DNA of 64,000 bases. Origin: Niastella sp. OAS944 (lineage in GTDB: Bacteria; Bacteroidota; Bacteroidia; Chitinophagales; Chitinophagaceae). Position 1 is the stretch's first letter. Every line of letters starts with the position of its first letter. Both the position numbers and the translations under genes were made by a program. This document shows, one piece after another, positions 43,989 to 53,385 of the stretch. The notes beneath the pieces were generated by a model. The model was not told where the DNA came from. It was given only the letters and a program-made list of their open reading frames with translations, and searched no databases. The stretch is taken from positions 124,001-188,000 of the forward strand of contig JANUBW010000010.1 in assembly GCA_024809215.1 (NCBI GenBank). The letters run 5' to 3'.

Positions 43989-44858
43989 TTACAGAAAAAA
44001 CTTTTTATGATCAGTAACAAATTGCGAAAAGTTAATGGCTGGTTTGCCGGTAACAGTTTTTACAGTAGTGTATATTGCTGCCGCTTCTCCCCGGGCATAA
44101 TGGGCATAATCTTCAATTAAACCGTCTAGTTGCCATTGCGGAAAACCGGCAGCCTGCAATGCTCCTTTCATTTGCTCGGGGCTTACATCAATAAACGTAA
44201 TTTTTCTGTCCAAAACAGTTGATAATATTTCGGCCAGCTGGTAATGCGTAAGCGTTTCCTCACCCGTAATAGTATACGTTTTGTTTTCATGGCCTGTTTC
44301 GGTGAGTGCTATGGCGGCAACTGAAGCAATATCTCTTACATCAACTATGCTGATGCCGGCATTGCCAGCGGCTGCATAAAACTTTCCGTCATTCTTAATA
44401 TGATCTTTCAATGCAATAAATCCCAGCATATATAAATTAGGGCGTAAAAAAGTATACGTAATACCCAGTTCTTTGATCCTGTTCTCAACTTTGGCATGGT
44501 ACCGGAGGAAGCGAACGGGGGATTGTTCTTCAGCCGCCAATTGCGACAGTTTTACAATCTGTTTTACACCGGCGCTATATGCGGTATTCACAAAGTTCAA
44601 CTGCAATTGTTCGGCCTGGGCTGAGGAATCGGTTAACAGGAACGCTTTTTCAATTCCCTGAAAAACAGGGCCCAGGTTTTCGGCATTCGCCAGATCGCCG
44701 GTAACGATCTGTGCCATGGGCAGATCTTTTAGCAGCCCATTATTACCTTTATTACGTACCAGTGCGCGGAAAGGAATATGTAAATCGTTCAATTTTATTG
44801 CTAATTGTGTGCCTACGGTACCTGTAGCGCCTGTGAGAAGGATTGTTGGTTGTGTCAT
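43989..44858 (-). CDS. NmrA-like NAD(P)-binding reductase
   Basis: An atypical SDR of 289 residues related to NmrA/QorB quinone reductases. The cofactor motif TGATGTVGTQLA begins at residue 9, and the atypical-SDR elements VKLSQLAAEE and FLRPNLYM follow. Tyr-Lys pairs of classical SDRs are absent. It likely reduces quinones or senses the NADP(H) ratio. It follows an AraC regulator gene on the same strand by 67 bases, and a promoter-like element (44872-44885) lies in that gap, so it may have its own start. Confidence 0.9.
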   Translation of the reverse strand: MTQPTILLTGATGTVGTQLAIKLNDLHIPFRALVRNKGNNGLLKDLPMAQIVTGDLANAENLGPVFQGIEKAFLLTDSSAQAEQLQLNFVNTAYSAGVKQIVKLSQLAAEEQSPVRFLRYHAKVENRIKELGITYTFLRPNLYMLGFIALKDHIKNDGKFYAAAGNAGISIVDVRDIASVAAIALTETGHENKTYTITGEETLTHYQLAEILSTVLDRKITFIDVSPEQMKGALQAAGFPQWQLDGLIEDYAHYARGEAAAIYTTVKTVTGKPAINFSQFVTDHKKFFL

Positions 44859-44871
44859 ATATTATTTTTTT

Positions 44872-44885
44872 GATGACACAAAGAT
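44872..44885 (-). promoter_or_regulatory. Promoter-like element of the NmrA-like gene
   Basis: ATCTTTGTGTCATC on the minus strand, 13 bases before the ATG; related to the elements at 33728, 38965 and 41554. Confidence 0.45.
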
Positions 44886-44925
44886 GGTTTACGCCCACTG
44901 GTTAAAATTGTAAGAAAACGAAAAC

Positions 44926-45741
44926 TCAGCCTCGGGCATGGCAAATACCCTGTTGAAATTTGAGGTATTTTGATGGCGTTAAATTGATATAATGTTTGAA
45001 GTCATGAATAAGCTGGCTTTGGTCGTAATAGCCACATTCGCTGATGATCTCGAACCAGTCTGGTTTAGCTGTGTTTGTTGCCATAGCCTGTATTAGTCGA
45101 ATTGCTTTTAAAAACCGTTGGTAACGGCCAAGCTCCTTTGCAGAATAGCCCAGGTGTTTTTTGTGATGTAGCTGAATGGCCCGCTCGCTTAGATCATTGC
45201 TTTCGGAAATTGCTTTAACGGGGCTTTGGCTGTTATCATCAAAGCCGGCGATTTGTGCGCTTATAGGATCGCGATGTTGCAAATAGGGTTTGCAAAAATC
45301 GAGTATGTATTGCACCCTGGTGTTTGTATCGTTCATTCTGCTCAATTCCTGCCATAGTACGGTAAAACAGTTTTCGTTCATTAATTCATCGGGGTGTACA
45401 GGGAAATGTTCAGCAATGGCAGCGGTCCCAAAAAAGCGAAAAAATGCATCATCTTTAAAATTGGCAACCAGTATGTTTGCTTTAGGCGGCAGGGTATAAT
45501 GGAACGCTTGTTTAATGGGCCCAACAACCAGGCATTTTTCTATTGCTATCTCATCCTGTTGTTTGGTAATAAAAACGGCCGGGGCGCCAAAATTAAAGAC
45601 CATCAGCGTTTGGTAAGATGGTAACAGCGTTTGGCTGATGGGACTATCGGACCTGTTTTCGGCAAAGTAAAAATGGGAGAATACCTCTTCGAACAAAGGA
45701 GGTACTATAATACGGCCGCTATAAAAGGTTTCATTGGTCAT
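44926..45741 (-). CDS. AraC-family transcriptional regulator
   Basis: A 271-residue regulator. The N-terminal part (about 1-140) is a sensing domain of the type often called DUF6597 (IVVPPLFEEVFSHFYF). The C-terminal DNA-binding domain (about 165-271) shows SERAIQLHHKKHLGYSAKEL and DWFEIISECGYYDQSQLIHD, then LTPSKYLKF, typical of HTH_18. It probably controls the adjacent NmrA-like reductase and perhaps itself. It is divergent from the TonB-C protein gene. Confidence 0.9.
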   Translation of the reverse strand: MTNETFYSGRIIVPPLFEEVFSHFYFAENRSDSPISQTLLPSYQTLMVFNFGAPAVFITKQQDEIAIEKCLVVGPIKQAFHYTLPPKANILVANFKDDAFFRFFGTAAIAEHFPVHPDELMNENCFTVLWQELSRMNDTNTRVQYILDFCKPYLQHRDPISAQIAGFDDNSQSPVKAISESNDLSERAIQLHHKKHLGYSAKELGRYQRFLKAIRLIQAMATNTAKPDWFEIISECGYYDQSQLIHDFKHYINLTPSKYLKFQQGICHARG

Positions 45742-45831
45742 TATACAGGTGACAATATTTAACCAGGCAATTTACCTGTTCTTATGGAAAAATCGAAAGT
45801 TGGGATCTAACAAAGAATAGTTGCCAAACTT

Positions 45832-46275
45832 ATGAAACAATACCTGTTAATTCTATCCCTGTTATTCATTTGCATATTATTCCTGAACAAAAGCGCCGCT
45901 GCGCAGGATTCGGCTGCAACAAAAGCGAAAATAGATACCGTAAAAGATGACTGGGAAAAGGGTTTTATACGTCAACGTTTCGAAGGTTTCTTTAAGGGCG
46001 GCGATTCTGCCTGGCAAAAGTATATTGATGAGAATTTGGTTTATCCCCAGGACGCTAAAAGTAAAAAGATCGAGGGAGTAGTAACAGTAGAGTTTATAGT
46101 TGGTGTTGATGGAACTATTACCGAAGCCAAAGCCCTTAATGGCCCTGAAGAGTTACGCCAAAGCGCCGTTGATGTGGTAATGAGATCGCCCAAATGGTGG
46201 CCTCGTATACAAAGTGGGCGCCAGGTTAAAACATTAAAGAAGTGCGATATCGTATTTAAATTGGATAAGGAATAA
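45832..46275 (+). CDS. TonB C-terminal-domain protein
   Basis: A 147-residue exported protein. A signal peptide covers about residues 1-24 (LILSLLFICILFL, ending SAAAQ). Residues about 65-147 are a TonB C-terminal domain (YPQDAKSKKIEGVVTVEFIV, then VDGTITEAKAL). There is no membrane anchor beyond the signal peptide and no proline-rich spacer, so it cannot act as a normal TonB. Such short forms are common in Bacteroidota and are often part of M56/BlaR-type or outer-membrane assemblies; the role here is unknown. Confidence 0.85.
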   Translation: MKQYLLILSLLFICILFLNKSAAAQDSAATKAKIDTVKDDWEKGFIRQRFEGFFKGGDSAWQKYIDENLVYPQDAKSKKIEGVVTVEFIVGVDGTITEAKALNGPEELRQSAVDVVMRSPKWWPRIQSGRQVKTLKKCDIVFKLDKE

Positions 46276-46420
46276 TCTCCTGCCGGTTGCTTTTTCTTAC
46301 ATTAGCAATCATGATACCCACCCTGCCCAATACTGCCAAATTCATAGTTAAACCAGCCATATTCATACTTTCCGGAAAACGATTGTCCGGTATAAATGAG
46401 ATTTGTTCAAAACTGCTACC

Positions 46421-48100
46421 ATGAAAAAATTGATCTCATTGTTGATAGGTTGGTTTGTTTTCATGCATACCTGTGTGGCCCAAACTACACCAGTACAGGA
46501 TGATGTATATATCGATACCGTTGCCCGGTACAACCCTTCAGAACATAAGGAAATAAGTCTGGATCTGCTGGTTGGCGAAAACCAGCGGTTCCTGAAAAGG
46601 GGCAGCCGGGATTTTGTTGAAACACCACCCCCGGTTATTTCCATCGAAGAAAAAACAAAAGGAGATAAGTATGCAAGGGTATATGTGAATACTGACTATA
46701 TCAGTATCATTTGTCATGGTATTAATGCCGGCAATTACAAAGATTACTCTGCATATAAACAATATTTGCCCAACAATAGCGACGTTAAGGTTGATTCATT
46801 TGTATATCCCTTAACGTTTCAGTTGTCAAAGATAAATCCAACAACGCTGTTGGAAGATCAGCTGAATGATGAAAAAGCCAGGTTCTTCATAAAGTCTATC
46901 TGGTATTGTATTAAAGATAAAAGCGGGCGAATAGTTGCAAGCTTAACTATTAAATTCGTATTCCCCAAGCCTCAATTGTATCAGATCTATATAAATAAGG
47001 ACCTGATAAAAATGATGAAAGACCGCCCGGCTGAAATAATTTATGGCGCAGGGGTTTTCCACGACCGCAATAACAGAGAGCTTGCAAAGGCAAATTTAGC
47101 ACCTGTACTTGCAAATGACACTTCTGATGTGCCATCGCACCTGGTGCTGAAGTCTGACATTCGTACGCTTTTATTTATGTTTAAGGAGCTTAATTACAAA
47201 ACGGTTAACTATTTGGAATATCGATTAGGGAACGAGGAATGGAAGACTACCGCAAATAAAGCATATCCCCATGTAATTCTGGAAAACCTGCCGGCCGGAA
47301 AACATACATTACAGGTACGCTATCCAATGCAGCCCGCCGTTTTTGAATATGAATTTGAAATAAGACCCGCGTTTACTGAAACAACAGCTTTCAAAGTAAT
47401 TACTGGAGTGTTACTAACCGGGCTACTGGGCACATTATTGTTCCTGGTCCAATCTTCGCGCCAGAAAAGAAAACTAAAAGAGGAGGTTGATAAACGTACC
47501 CAGCTGCAATATCAGATCTCTTATTTGCAAAACCAGCTGCAACCTCATTTTATCTTTAATGCGCTTAATTCAATTCAGGGACTTATTAATAAAAGGAATA
47601 TTGTAGAAGCGAATATTTATATCTCCAAATTCGGGGCCTTGTTGCATGAGGTGATTGGAAAGAACGATAAGACATTGCAGCCGCTTGAAACGGAGATAAA
47701 ACAGGTGGAATATTATTTACAATTGGAGCAGTTGAGGTTTAAGTTTAAATACGTATTAGCTGTTGCCGGTAATGTAAATACAACGGAGATCAGTATTCCA
47801 ACCATGCTGCTGCAGCCCTTTGTTGAGAATGCCATAAAACATGGTATTGTGGAGAAGAAAGAGGCCGGTGAAATTGAAGTTGCCATAAGCAGGAGCAATA
47901 ACGATCTGCATATTGAAATAAAAGACAACGGCAAAGGCTATGATGTAAATGCAATAAAAACAGGGCGGGGAAATGCCATGGTGGAGGAAAGGATCCTGGC
48001 TTTGAACAAGCTTTTAAAGGACCAAAGCATTACACTAACTACTCGCTCAAAAGTTCAGGCAGGTACCAGCGTTTCTATTAACTTTATTAACTGGCTTTAA
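46421..48100 (+). CDS. LytS-type sensor histidine kinase (His_kinase family)
   Basis: About 559 residues, using the ATG at 46421 (the frame also allows a TTG at 46403). A signal peptide (1-20) leads into a roughly 290-residue periplasmic region, one membrane helix near residue 320 (VITGVLLTGLLGTLLFLV), then a short coiled coil and the His_kinase domain with the phosphoacceptor in QPHFIFNALNSIQGL (about residue 376). The ATPase follows (LLQPFVENAIKHG, DNGKGY, RGNAMVEERI). The LytTR regulator gene starts nine bases later, forming a classic two-component pair. Confidence 0.94.
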   Translation: MKKLISLLIGWFVFMHTCVAQTTPVQDDVYIDTVARYNPSEHKEISLDLLVGENQRFLKRGSRDFVETPPPVISIEEKTKGDKYARVYVNTDYISIICHGINAGNYKDYSAYKQYLPNNSDVKVDSFVYPLTFQLSKINPTTLLEDQLNDEKARFFIKSIWYCIKDKSGRIVASLTIKFVFPKPQLYQIYINKDLIKMMKDRPAEIIYGAGVFHDRNNRELAKANLAPVLANDTSDVPSHLVLKSDIRTLLFMFKELNYKTVNYLEYRLGNEEWKTTANKAYPHVILENLPAGKHTLQVRYPMQPAVFEYEFEIRPAFTETTAFKVITGVLLTGLLGTLLFLVQSSRQKRKLKEEVDKRTQLQYQISYLQNQLQPHFIFNALNSIQGLINKRNIVEANIYISKFGALLHEVIGKNDKTLQPLETEIKQVEYYLQLEQLRFKFKYVLAVAGNVNTTEISIPTMLLQPFVENAIKHGIVEKKEAGEIEVAISRSNNDLHIEIKDNGKGYDVNAIKTGRGNAMVEERILALNKLLKDQSITLTTRSKVQAGTSVSINFINWL

Positions 48101-48109
48101 TATTTGCAA

Positions 48110-48856
48110 ATGAAAGTGGTGATCATTGATGACGAGGATAACAATATCGACAACCTGCAGCAACTGCTACAGGAATATTGTAGCGAAGTAAAGGTAGTGG
48201 GCACTGCAACCAGCGCCGATGCCGGGGCGGCGCTTATTAACCAAATGCAACCGGACCTTGTTTTTCTTGATATTGAAATGCCCGGCAAAAACGGGTTCGA
48301 TCTGTTGAAATCTTTGCCAGCCCCGAATTTTGAACTTGTTTTTGTTACGGCTTATCATCAATATGGCATCCAGGCGGTAAAGTTTGCTGCGATCGATTAC
48401 CTGTTAAAGCCTATTAATATAGCAGAACTACAAGAGGCAGTTGCCAAAGCCATACAAAAGCGGGTTGAGAAGAATCGCAACCTGCAGTTGGAAAACCTCA
48501 TACAGATCCTGCACCAGCAACATACAAAAAGTGAGCATCGCATTGCATTGCCTACCGCCAAAGAAACAAGGTTTGCGAAAACAGAGGAGATCATACGTTG
48601 CGAATCATCTAATATTTATACAACGTTCTATCTTGTTTCGGGGGAGAAGATAATGGTATCGAAACCTATTTATGAATACGAAGAATTGCTGGCCGATTAC
48701 CAGTTTATCCGCTGCCATCAATCGCACATTGTAAATAAGAAATTTATAAAAAGCTGGGTAAAAGAAGATGGTGGTTACCTGTTGTTATACGATCAAACAC
48801 GGGTGCCGGTGTCGCGGCAAAAAAGAGATAGTATAAGAGAATTGTTTATAAAGTAA
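48110..48856 (+). CDS. LytTR-family response regulator
   Basis: A 248-residue response regulator. The receiver domain (1-118) has the acidic pair IIDDED at residue 4, the phosphorylated Asp in VFLDIEMPGKNGFDLL (about residue 53), and a conserved Lys in YLLKPI. The C-terminal LytTR DNA-binding domain (about 145-248) includes IIRCESSNIYTTFYL and FIRCHQSHIVNKKFIKSW. It partners the upstream kinase. Target promoters are not evident here, and the transcript ends at a clear terminator. Confidence 0.94.
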   Translation: MKVVIIDDEDNNIDNLQQLLQEYCSEVKVVGTATSADAGAALINQMQPDLVFLDIEMPGKNGFDLLKSLPAPNFELVFVTAYHQYGIQAVKFAAIDYLLKPINIAELQEAVAKAIQKRVEKNRNLQLENLIQILHQQHTKSEHRIALPTAKETRFAKTEEIIRCESSNIYTTFYLVSGEKIMVSKPIYEYEELLADYQFIRCHQSHIVNKKFIKSWVKEDGGYLLLYDQTRVPVSRQKRDSIRELFIK

Positions 48857-48890
48857 AAGAGTGCCGCGTTTAAAATGCGGCACTCTTGTT
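48857..48890 (+). terminator. Intrinsic terminator after the LytTR gene
   Basis: Perfect 11-bp stem (48857-48867, 48877-48887; core AGTGCCGC/GCGGCACT), then a short T-rich run. Confidence 0.75.
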
Positions 48891-49046
48891 ATTAAAGTAT
48901 ATAATATATAATTAGAACGCATTTAACCGGTGTTATGTATACGAAGTTAACCATTCGATAATTTGTTAACAATATGCCAAAGCGGTATTCTTTTAACTAT
49001 TTTAGGTGCGCTAACTTTTATCTGAAAACACCAAAAACATGCCCTC

Positions 49047-50942
49047 ATGAAAACGAACATCGTTCGTCAACAGCTATTGCTATGCTGTTACTTTCTCATT
49101 TTACTCTTTTCAACAACTTTTAATGCAATGGCCCAAACGCCCAGGTTCAAGGTGATAGCCTTTTACAACGGTACCTGGGATGCTGCGCATATAAGTTTTG
49201 TAAAAGAAGCTAACCAATGGTTTCCTGGTATTGCGGCCCAGTATGGTTTTTCATACGAATCCACAACTAACTGGAACAACCTCAACGCAAGCTTCCTGTC
49301 TAATTACCAGGTAGTGCTTTTCCTCGACGATGCGCCTACAGGCGCTGCCCAGCGGGCCGCTTTTCAACAGTATGTTGAAAATGGGGGCGCCTGGATGGGT
49401 TTTCACGTTTCTGCATTCACAACAAACGCAAGTGGCTGGAGCTGGTACCACAACACCTTCCTGGGCTCAGGAAATTTCAGAACAAACACCTGGGGACCAA
49501 CCACTGCTGTTTTAAAATGTGAAGACCGCACACATCCAAGCACCACACGCCTGCCCGAAACATTTACTTCTGCTGTAAGTGAATGGTACGGCTGGACAAA
49601 CGACCTGCGCAATAACAGCAATATCCGTATCCTTTGCTCAGTTGATCCCGTTAGCTTTCCCTTAGGCACCGACCCTAATCAAAGCTGGTATAGCGGCTAT
49701 TATCCCATTGTTTGGACGAACAGGAATTACAAAATGTTATATGCCAACTTCGGGCATAACGACATGAACTATTCGAATAACACGCCCAAGTCTTCGACCT
49801 TTGGCAGTGAAATTCAAAACCGGTTTATCATCGATGGTCTTTTATGGCTCGGTGGCCAGGGCACCGGTCCGGCTCCGGCTATACCAATTCCGGGAACTGT
49901 GCAGGCCGAAAGCTACACAGCTATGAATGGCATTCAAACACAAGCAACAACCGATGCGGGTGGTGGCTCGAATGTTGGCTATATAGATGCGGGTGACTGG
50001 CTCGATTATAAAGTGAACGTTCAAACAGCCGGTACTTATAATATACAATATCGTGTAGCAAGCCTGAATGGTGGTGGAAGCATTCAGTTAAAGTCTGATA
50101 CAACTGTGTTGGCCACTACGGCAGTGCCATCAACCGGCGCATGGCAAACCTGGGTAACTGTAAATGCTACAGCTAATCTGACAGCAGGAGAACAAACATT
50201 GCGTATAGCTGTCCCGGTGGGTGGTTATAATCTCAACTGGATCGGGTTTAGCTCAGCTTCAAACCCCGCACCTATTGGCCAGGTAATTACGTTGAAAGGC
50301 AATAACGGATCTTTTGTAAGCTCAGAGAACGGCACCAAGGCAATGACCTGTACCAGAACGGCACCACAGGGTTGGGAGCAGTTCACTGTACTAGATGCAG
50401 GTGGCGGTAAGGTAGCCCTTCGCAGCATGGGTAAATATGTATCTTCTGAAAATGGTACCCAGGCTATTACCTGTAGCCGTACGGCTATACAGGGTTGGGA
50501 AGTGTTTGACTGGATCACAAATGCCGATGGCACTATTTCTTTGCGTGGCAATAATGGATTGTATGTAAGTTCTGAGAACGGTGAAGAGCCAATGACCTGT
50601 AACCGCGCTACATCAGGTGGTTGGGAGCGCTTTTACTATGCAACTGTAACCGGCGCCAGAATAAGTACACAACAATCAATAGCGCTCGCAACGCCGGCGA
50701 CAAAAGCGACGGCTTATCCAAATCCGTTTGTTGCACAACTGTTTTATACATTGCCCGAAAAATACAGTTCACATACTGTAAAAGTGTATGATCTGTCGGG
50801 CCGCGTACTATTGCAACGTTCGGTAAAAGGCAATCAGGCAACCTATTCACTTGATGGCAGCAAGCTGCCTAAAGGAATATATGTGCTCGATATTTCAAGT
50901 GGCGATTATCACCAGCGGGTGAAAGTGCAAAAAGCAAAATAA
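49047..50942 (+). CDS. Secreted ThuA - CBM6 - beta-trefoil protein with T9SS domain
   Basis: A 631-residue exported protein. The signal peptide (1-30, ending AMAQ) is followed by a ThuA-like domain (about 33-275; [34 protein letters not shown]), a CBM6 carbohydrate-binding domain (about 285-405; [24 protein letters not shown]), and three repeats of about 45 residues carrying YVSSENG (410-545), resembling a fascin/actin-crosslinking beta-trefoil. The end (565-631; AYPNPF to QRVKVQKAK) is a T9SS sorting domain. ThuA relatives are tied to trehalose or sugar metabolism, but activity is unproven. Monocistronic. Confidence 0.85.
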   Translation: MKTNIVRQQLLLCCYFLILLFSTTFNAMAQTPRFKVIAFYNGTWDAAHISFVKEANQWFPGIAAQYGFSYESTTNWNNLNASFLSNYQVVLFLDDAPTGAAQRAAFQQYVENGGAWMGFHVSAFTTNASGWSWYHNTFLGSGNFRTNTWGPTTAVLKCEDRTHPSTTRLPETFTSAVSEWYGWTNDLRNNSNIRILCSVDPVSFPLGTDPNQSWYSGYYPIVWTNRNYKMLYANFGHNDMNYSNNTPKSSTFGSEIQNRFIIDGLLWLGGQGTGPAPAIPIPGTVQAESYTAMNGIQTQATTDAGGGSNVGYIDAGDWLDYKVNVQTAGTYNIQYRVASLNGGGSIQLKSDTTVLATTAVPSTGAWQTWVTVNATANLTAGEQTLRIAVPVGGYNLNWIGFSSASNPAPIGQVITLKGNNGSFVSSENGTKAMTCTRTAPQGWEQFTVLDAGGGKVALRSMGKYVSSENGTQAITCSRTAIQGWEVFDWITNADGTISLRGNNGLYVSSENGEEPMTCNRATSGGWERFYYATVTGARISTQQSIALATPATKATAYPNPFVAQLFYTLPEKYSSHTVKVYDLSGRVLLQRSVKGNQATYSLDGSKLPKGIYVLDISSGDYHQRVKVQKAK

Positions 50943-50966
50943 GGATTCACTATAGGCAGAAACAAT

Positions 50967-50994
50967 GGGCTGGCCGGCATTAGCTGGCCGGCCC
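50967..50994. terminator. GC-rich bidirectional hairpin
   Basis: A 12-bp stem with two G-U pairs in the plus-strand RNA and an ATTA loop (50967-50978, 50983-50994). The minus-strand gene's stop (50980-50982) is in the loop, so half the stem is coding. Confidence 0.65.
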
Positions 50995-51591
50995 ACTTAT
51001 TTCAGGTGTATATTTCGCCTGAATGTCTGCAATTATAAATTCGAATGTTTTTGAATAATATACATTTTTGAGGTAGTAGGGCAGATAAATAATAATTTTC
51101 TTTCCTTTTAGCGCCTGTATACGTCTGCGCTCCGATGGTATGCCATAGTCTCTATCGGGAAAAGTGTTCAATGTTGCTTTTTGTATTGAAGAGGTAGAGT
51201 CCCACATGCCGGCTTTGTCTGAGGTTCGAATGATGTCTTTTATTTTTGATCTTGGTGCTACCATAATGCTCGGTTCTTTACCGGGAAATCCTACAAAATA
51301 TGCATTAGAGGGGATCACTCTCTGTGTTTCTCCATCAATAGAAACGCTAAGATCTTTCCAGTTCACCTTTATAGCCTCATCCAGTTTGTTATACAACTCA
51401 AAGTCGATATAATCGTAATTGAATGCAAACGAAATGGAGATCGTATCGTTCTCAAACTGTAAGTTTTGTGATGGAGTAGGCCGTTCAAGCCTTATATCAT
51501 AAGTGTATAGTTGTGCAGTCGTACACGAAAAAAGTGTTACGACGCAAAGCAGTAGGAGGAATGAAAAATTTGTGTGTCGAAGTATTTTCAT
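50980..51591 (-). CDS. Predicted lipoprotein, hypothetical
   Basis: About 203 residues from the ATG at 51591; the frame extends 60 bases further but the later start gives the signal peptide. A lipobox is visible (VTLFSC, Cys about 23) after a hydrophobic core FLLLLCVV. The mature part looks beta-rich (LQFENDTISISFAFNYDYID, YNKLDEAIKVNWKDLSV) and may be a periplasmic or outer-membrane-attached Ig-like domain. I do not recognise the family. It faces the ThuA gene across a shared hairpin. Confidence 0.7.
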   Translation of the reverse strand: MKILRHTNFSFLLLLCVVTLFSCTTAQLYTYDIRLERPTPSQNLQFENDTISISFAFNYDYIDFELYNKLDEAIKVNWKDLSVSIDGETQRVIPSNAYFVGFPGKEPSIMVAPRSKIKDIIRTSDKAGMWDSTSSIQKATLNTFPDRDYGIPSERRRIQALKGKKIIIYLPYYLKNVYYSKTFEFIIADIQAKYTPEISGPAS

Positions 51592-51784
51592 GACGATAAG
51601 ATTTTGTATCAAATATAGATGGGGTAAAGTATTCTGATTATCACTGTGCAATAACTTAACTTTTTGTTCTGTTTAAGTTTTGTTAGTGAAGAAGATAGTA
51701 GGCTTTTTTGTAATCTGTTGCCGTGTCGGTTTTATACAATTTTAAAAATTGACCCCACAATAGTTTTGATAAAAATTTAAAACT

Positions 51785-52621
51785 ATGGTCAACACAACAA
51801 CAACAAACAAGCAAATTCTTGTAATAGGCGCCAGCGGTAAAACAGGCCGTCGCGTTTTACAAAGACTCAACGATCGTAAGGTGCCGGCACTTGGCGTATC
51901 TTTTTCCTCTATACCTTCATTCGACTGGAACAAAAAGGCTACCTGGGAAGCAGTACTGAATAATATTTCTTCAGTATACATTTCATACTATCCCGATCTG
52001 TGTATTCCCGGCGCCGTTGATGCTATAGCGCAATTTTCAAATCTGGCTGTAAAGAAAGGGGTGCAAAAACTGGTCTTGTTATCGGGCAGGGGAGAAGCAG
52101 AAGCTCAACATTGTGAAGAGGTAGTGATGGATGCCGGGGCTAACTGGACAATTGTTAGGGCAAGCTGGTTTTGTCAGAACTTCAGCGAAGGAAATTTTCT
52201 GGAACCAATATTGGCCGGGCATGTAGCATTACCGGCAGGTAATGTGGGCGAACCTTTTGTAGATGCCGATGATATTGCGGACGTGGCCGTAGCGGCATTA
52301 ACGGAAGAAGGACATAATAAAAAAATATATGAGGTTACTGGTCCACGTTTGCTAACTTTTGAAAATGCCGTTTCCGAAATTGCCAAAGCCACTGGCCGGG
52401 ATATTAAGTATGAGCAGATACCTATGAAGGCTTATGCCGATCTTCTTGTAGAATATCAACTACCCAAAGACCTTATATGGTTGGTGACTTATTTATTTAC
52501 AGAAGTGCTGGATGGGCGAAATGAATCGATAGCCGATGGGGTTCAACAGGCATTGGGAAGAAAGGCAACTGATTTCAGTGAGTATGTAAAGAAAACAGCG
52601 GCTACGGGTGTGTGGGGATAA
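51785..52621 (+). CDS. NmrA-like NAD(P)-binding protein
   Basis: A 278-residue atypical SDR. The cofactor motif GASGKTGRRVLQRL begins at residue 14, and the family pattern KLVLLSGRGE with VRASWFCQNF follows. Classical Tyr-Lys residues are absent. It belongs with proteins often annotated as NmrA or ergot-alkaloid biosynthesis-type reductases that act on small carbonyl or quinone substrates. It stands alone, closed by a strong terminator at 52628-52653. Confidence 0.88.
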   Translation: MVNTTTTNKQILVIGASGKTGRRVLQRLNDRKVPALGVSFSSIPSFDWNKKATWEAVLNNISSVYISYYPDLCIPGAVDAIAQFSNLAVKKGVQKLVLLSGRGEAEAQHCEEVVMDAGANWTIVRASWFCQNFSEGNFLEPILAGHVALPAGNVGEPFVDADDIADVAVAALTEEGHNKKIYEVTGPRLLTFENAVSEIAKATGRDIKYEQIPMKAYADLLVEYQLPKDLIWLVTYLFTEVLDGRNESIADGVQQALGRKATDFSEYVKKTAATGVWG

Positions 52622-52653
52622 AAAAACAAAACCCCGCCATACAGCGGGGTTTT
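52621..52653. terminator. Bidirectional intrinsic terminator
   Basis: Perfect 10-bp stem (52628-52637, 52644-52653; core ACCCCGC/GCGGGGT) with a 6-base loop. On the minus strand it is followed by TTTGTTTTTT-type sequence, so it can end a leftward transcript as well as the NmrA-like gene. Confidence 0.85.
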
Positions 52654-52675
52654 AATGACTTTTACAGGCGAACCC

Positions 52676-52789
52676 TTACACGGTTTTTAAGAGGAATAGG
52701 ATCAAGGACGGACGTTTAAGAGTTTCGTGAAAAGTTGGTTGGACTTTTCTTTCATAGGTTTTGGATCTCGGTTGACCATAGGATTTCAT
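52676..52789 (-). CDS. Candidate 37-aa basic peptide (or part of a small RNA)
   Basis: The stretch 52654-53075 has no standard gene. On the minus strand a 37-codon frame runs from an ATG at 52789 to a TAA at 52676-52678, encoding a basic peptide starting MKSYGQPRSKTYERK and ending LILFLLKTV. A second tiny frame (MKSVLKS) lies upstream. A TATATTTG -7 element at 52934-52941 and the terminator at 52621-52653 would bracket a leftward transcript of about 300 bases. Whether it is translated or a non-coding RNA cannot be decided from sequence. Confidence 0.35.
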   Translation of the reverse strand: MKSYGQPRSKTYERKVQPTFHETLKRPSLILFLLKTV

Positions 52790-52933
52790 TTTTCAAGGAC
52801 AATTGGATCTGGTTTCTCAGGATGATCAGGATTTTAAAACGGACTTCATAAGGACTAAACGGTGCTCGTATCGTAACAATTACTTATTAGCTTTTTACTG
52901 CTCGTCAGTAATTTATGTGCTTAATTGATATTG

Positions 52934-52941
52934 CAAATATA
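52934..52941 (-). promoter_or_regulatory. -7 element of the putative small transcript
   Basis: TATATTTG on the minus strand, an exact TAnnTTTG match, about 145 bases before the 37-codon frame. No -33 element is obvious. Confidence 0.4.
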
Positions 52942-53075
52942 CGCACATTCTTTATATAGTTGCATACGATTATATGTGAATCGTACATTAATTTTTATTC
53001 ACACGTGTGAATAAGCCCACGTAAGGATACGGTAAGGTGATGTTGTATATACTTGATGTTTATGCGGTAATTAAG

Positions 53076-53375
53076 TTAAATAGCAAGAAATGCTTTTATA
53101 ACGGAGATGATTTCTTGCTCCGTAACATTTCTACCTTCTTTAATTACGTTTATATTATCGGGTTGTTCTTCGTGTAATATTTCAAGATCATAATCATAGC
53201 CGTCTATTCTGCCATCACTAAAGTTTGAACTATCAATATATACCATCCTGATCCCTTTTTTAATACCTATAGAGCATAAAAGGGCATCCCAGTGGTCAAT
53301 GATCTCCGCCTTGTCAAAGTCGGTTTGATGTTTTAGCTTCTCAATAAGGTCAAGTATGGTTTTGTGTTTTGTCAT
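53076..53375 (-). CDS. Hypothetical protein, about 99 aa (immunity-cluster member)
   Basis: The ATG at 53375 gives a small acidic protein; the frame extends 42 bases upstream into the ATP-grasp gene's end, which is unlikely to be used. Helical N terminus (ILDLIEKLKHQTDFDKAEI), then a likely beta hairpin region (MVYIDSSNFSDGRIDGYDYD). I do not recognise the family. It is the last of six minus-strand genes that look like immunity proteins, 10 bases after the stop of the ATP-grasp gene. No membrane segment or signal. Confidence 0.6.
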   Translation of the reverse strand: MTKHKTILDLIEKLKHQTDFDKAEIIDHWDALLCSIGIKKGIRMVYIDSSNFSDGRIDGYDYDLEILHEEQPDNINVIKEGRNVTEQEIISVIKAFLAI

Positions 53376-53385
53376 TATACCTGAC

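Noticed and set aside
45832..46275. Full TonB energy transducer
   Set aside because: Lacks the membrane anchor and proline-rich spacer; only the C-terminal domain is present.
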